A DNA stretch of 64,000 bases. It comes from Acidobacteriales bacterium 59-55. Lineage in GTDB: Bacteria > Acidobacteriota > Terriglobia > Terriglobales > Acidobacteriaceae. Location of the stretch: positions 1-64,000 of the forward strand of contig MKSV01000002.1 in NCBI GenBank assembly GCA_001897435.1, written 5' to 3'. A model generated the notes under the pieces. It searched no databases. It was not told the DNA's origin and was given only the letters and a program-made list of their open reading frames with translations. Both the position numbers and the translations under genes were made by a program. This document shows positions 63,466 through 64,000 of the stretch, one piece after another. The number at the start of each line of letters is the position of its first letter. Within the stretch, counting starts at the first letter, position 1.

Positions 63466-63631
63466 GCACGTCATCTCGACCGAAGGCGGCGCTTTTTGCC
63501 GCCGCAGCGGAGAGACCCCTGTATTTTCTCTGCTGAGCTCACGGCCCAAGACCGGAGCCGTTGAACCGGGAGAAAGACAAAATACAGGGGTCTCTCCGCT
63601 GCGCTTCGCTCCGGTCGAGATGACGTGCAGT
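63466..63631. repeat. Inverted pair of family A repeats (second composite)
   Basis: Copy 5 (63466-63525, long form with a GGCGGC/GCCGCC internal hairpin) and copy 6 (63580-63631, inverted, short form) face each other across about 55 bp. Order of long and short forms is reversed relative to the pair at 61194. The flanks 63316-63465 and 63632-63822 hold no recognised gene. Confidence 0.8.
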
Positions 63632-63822
63632 TGTGGTGGGTCAAGACAACGTGCTTTTGAGCCGGGTGGCCTTCGCACCATCTCCGTCAATGGGACGACA
63701 CAACTCCGATGGGGGATAATAAGTCCTATTGAGAAGGCGCAGCCCTGCTTCTCTGCCCGCGAAGCGCCTCTTGCAATATCTCTCTGCCGCAAACCTTTAA
63801 AATTCCCAGGACTGGAAACGAG

Positions 63823-64000
63823 ATGCAACTTTGGAACGAGTATGAAGGACGAACCATCGACGGCCAATTCCCGCTAAAGAAGCTGCTTGAACCCGAAGGC
63901 AGAAGCGCTTTCTTTTCAACGACAACCAGCTCTGGAGCCCCAGCCGTCCTCCGCCTCATCGAGGCCCACTTCGACGAACCCGAGATTCTCGCCCGCTGGA
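63823..64000 (+). CDS. Partial gene running off the window (possible protein-kinase-like protein)
   Basis: The first 59 codons of a gene are visible: M-Q-L-W-N-E-Y-E-G-R-T-I-D-G, then P-L-K-K-L-L-E-P-E-G-R-S-A-F-F, S-G-A-P-A-V-L-R-L-I-E-A-H-F and D-E-P-E-I-L-A-R-W. The L-x-x-L-L-x-x-E-G-R-S-A-F-F then A-V-L-R-L-I pattern recalls the N-lobe of serine/threonine protein kinases (Gly-rich loop then V-A-x-K strand) although the Lys is replaced by Arg. Only the start is available, so the call is tentative. Confidence 0.6.
   Translation, partial: MQLWNEYEGRTIDGQFPLKKLLEPEGRSAFFSTTTSSGAPAVLRLIEAHFDEPEILARW

Noticed and set aside
61194-63631. Possible CRISPR array because of repeated units
   Set aside because: Copies differ in orientation, are kilobases apart in pairs and have no regular spacers or cas genes.

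Overview
The window looks like a chromosomal segment from an acidobacterium of the Terriglobia/Acidobacteriaceae type (Granulicella, Edaphobacter or Terriglobus-like). This is inference from content: two Oar-like TonB-dependent receptors with an N-terminal carboxypeptidase-regulatory domain and C-termini ending in R-Q-M-Q-x-G-G-K, many secreted proteins, a Gram-negative envelope gene set (LptD, TonB/ExbB/ExbD, DsbA-like, PpiC foldase) and moderately GC-rich DNA with little intergenic space except where small repeats accumulate.

Region 1 (1-15388) is an accessory metabolic island. It opens with decayed DNA: pieces of tyrosine recombinase genes on both strands and a fragment of a sodium:solute symporter gene. 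A TPR protein and a 1260-residue TonB-dependent receptor follow on the minus strand. Divergent from the receptor is a run of exported enzymes: a Tat-type mannonate dehydratase (UxuA fold), a PQQ dehydrogenase with an inserted cytochrome c domain, a secreted protein of unknown function and a secreted RraA-family (HMG-aldolase-like) protein. Two Tat-type enolase-superfamily sugar-acid dehydratases lie next to these, one of them ManD/RspA-like. Together they could carry out an extracytoplasmic sugar -> aldonate -> 2-keto-3-deoxyaldonate -> aldol cleavage route. This is the most unusual system in the window.

Region 2 (15753-30002) is mostly housekeeping: tRNA-Val(GAC), a PgsA-like phosphatidyltransferase, an Isc iron-sulfur set (IscR-like Rrf2 regulator, IscS, HscB, an internally deleted hscA, ferredoxin) with DinB, VOC and DUF6624 proteins interspersed, then an outer-membrane biogenesis run (RDD protein, LptD, DsbA-like lipoprotein, PpiC foldase lipoprotein) and a Gfo/Idh/MocA oxidoreductase.

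Region 3 (30146-44823) is almost entirely on the minus strand: Yip1 protein, biotin carrier plus biotin carboxylase, TPR lipoprotein, two ExbD, ExbB, TonB, SecF, SecD, YajC, an overlapping DUF3037/HipA-like kinase pair, an FAD oxidoreductase and tRNA-guanine transglycosylase, with one plus-strand UPF0303 gene.

Region 4 (45041-64000) is mixed: YceI, a 1018-residue secreted LssY_C plus putative barrel protein, an XRE-cupin regulator, an FN3 lipoprotein, a fumarylacetoacetase-family hydrolase, transaldolase, a second Oar-like receptor, HslU/HslV (HslV with a 37-residue N-terminal extension), a polytopic membrane protein, a DUF2251 protein, a GNAT acetyltransferase, a HAD-type nucleotidase, a zinc-ribbon coiled-coil protein and a gene cut off by the window end.

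Three families of small palindromic repeats are scattered between genes, including one element apparently inserted in another and two paired inverted copies. No CRISPR array, rRNA or intact insertion sequence was seen.
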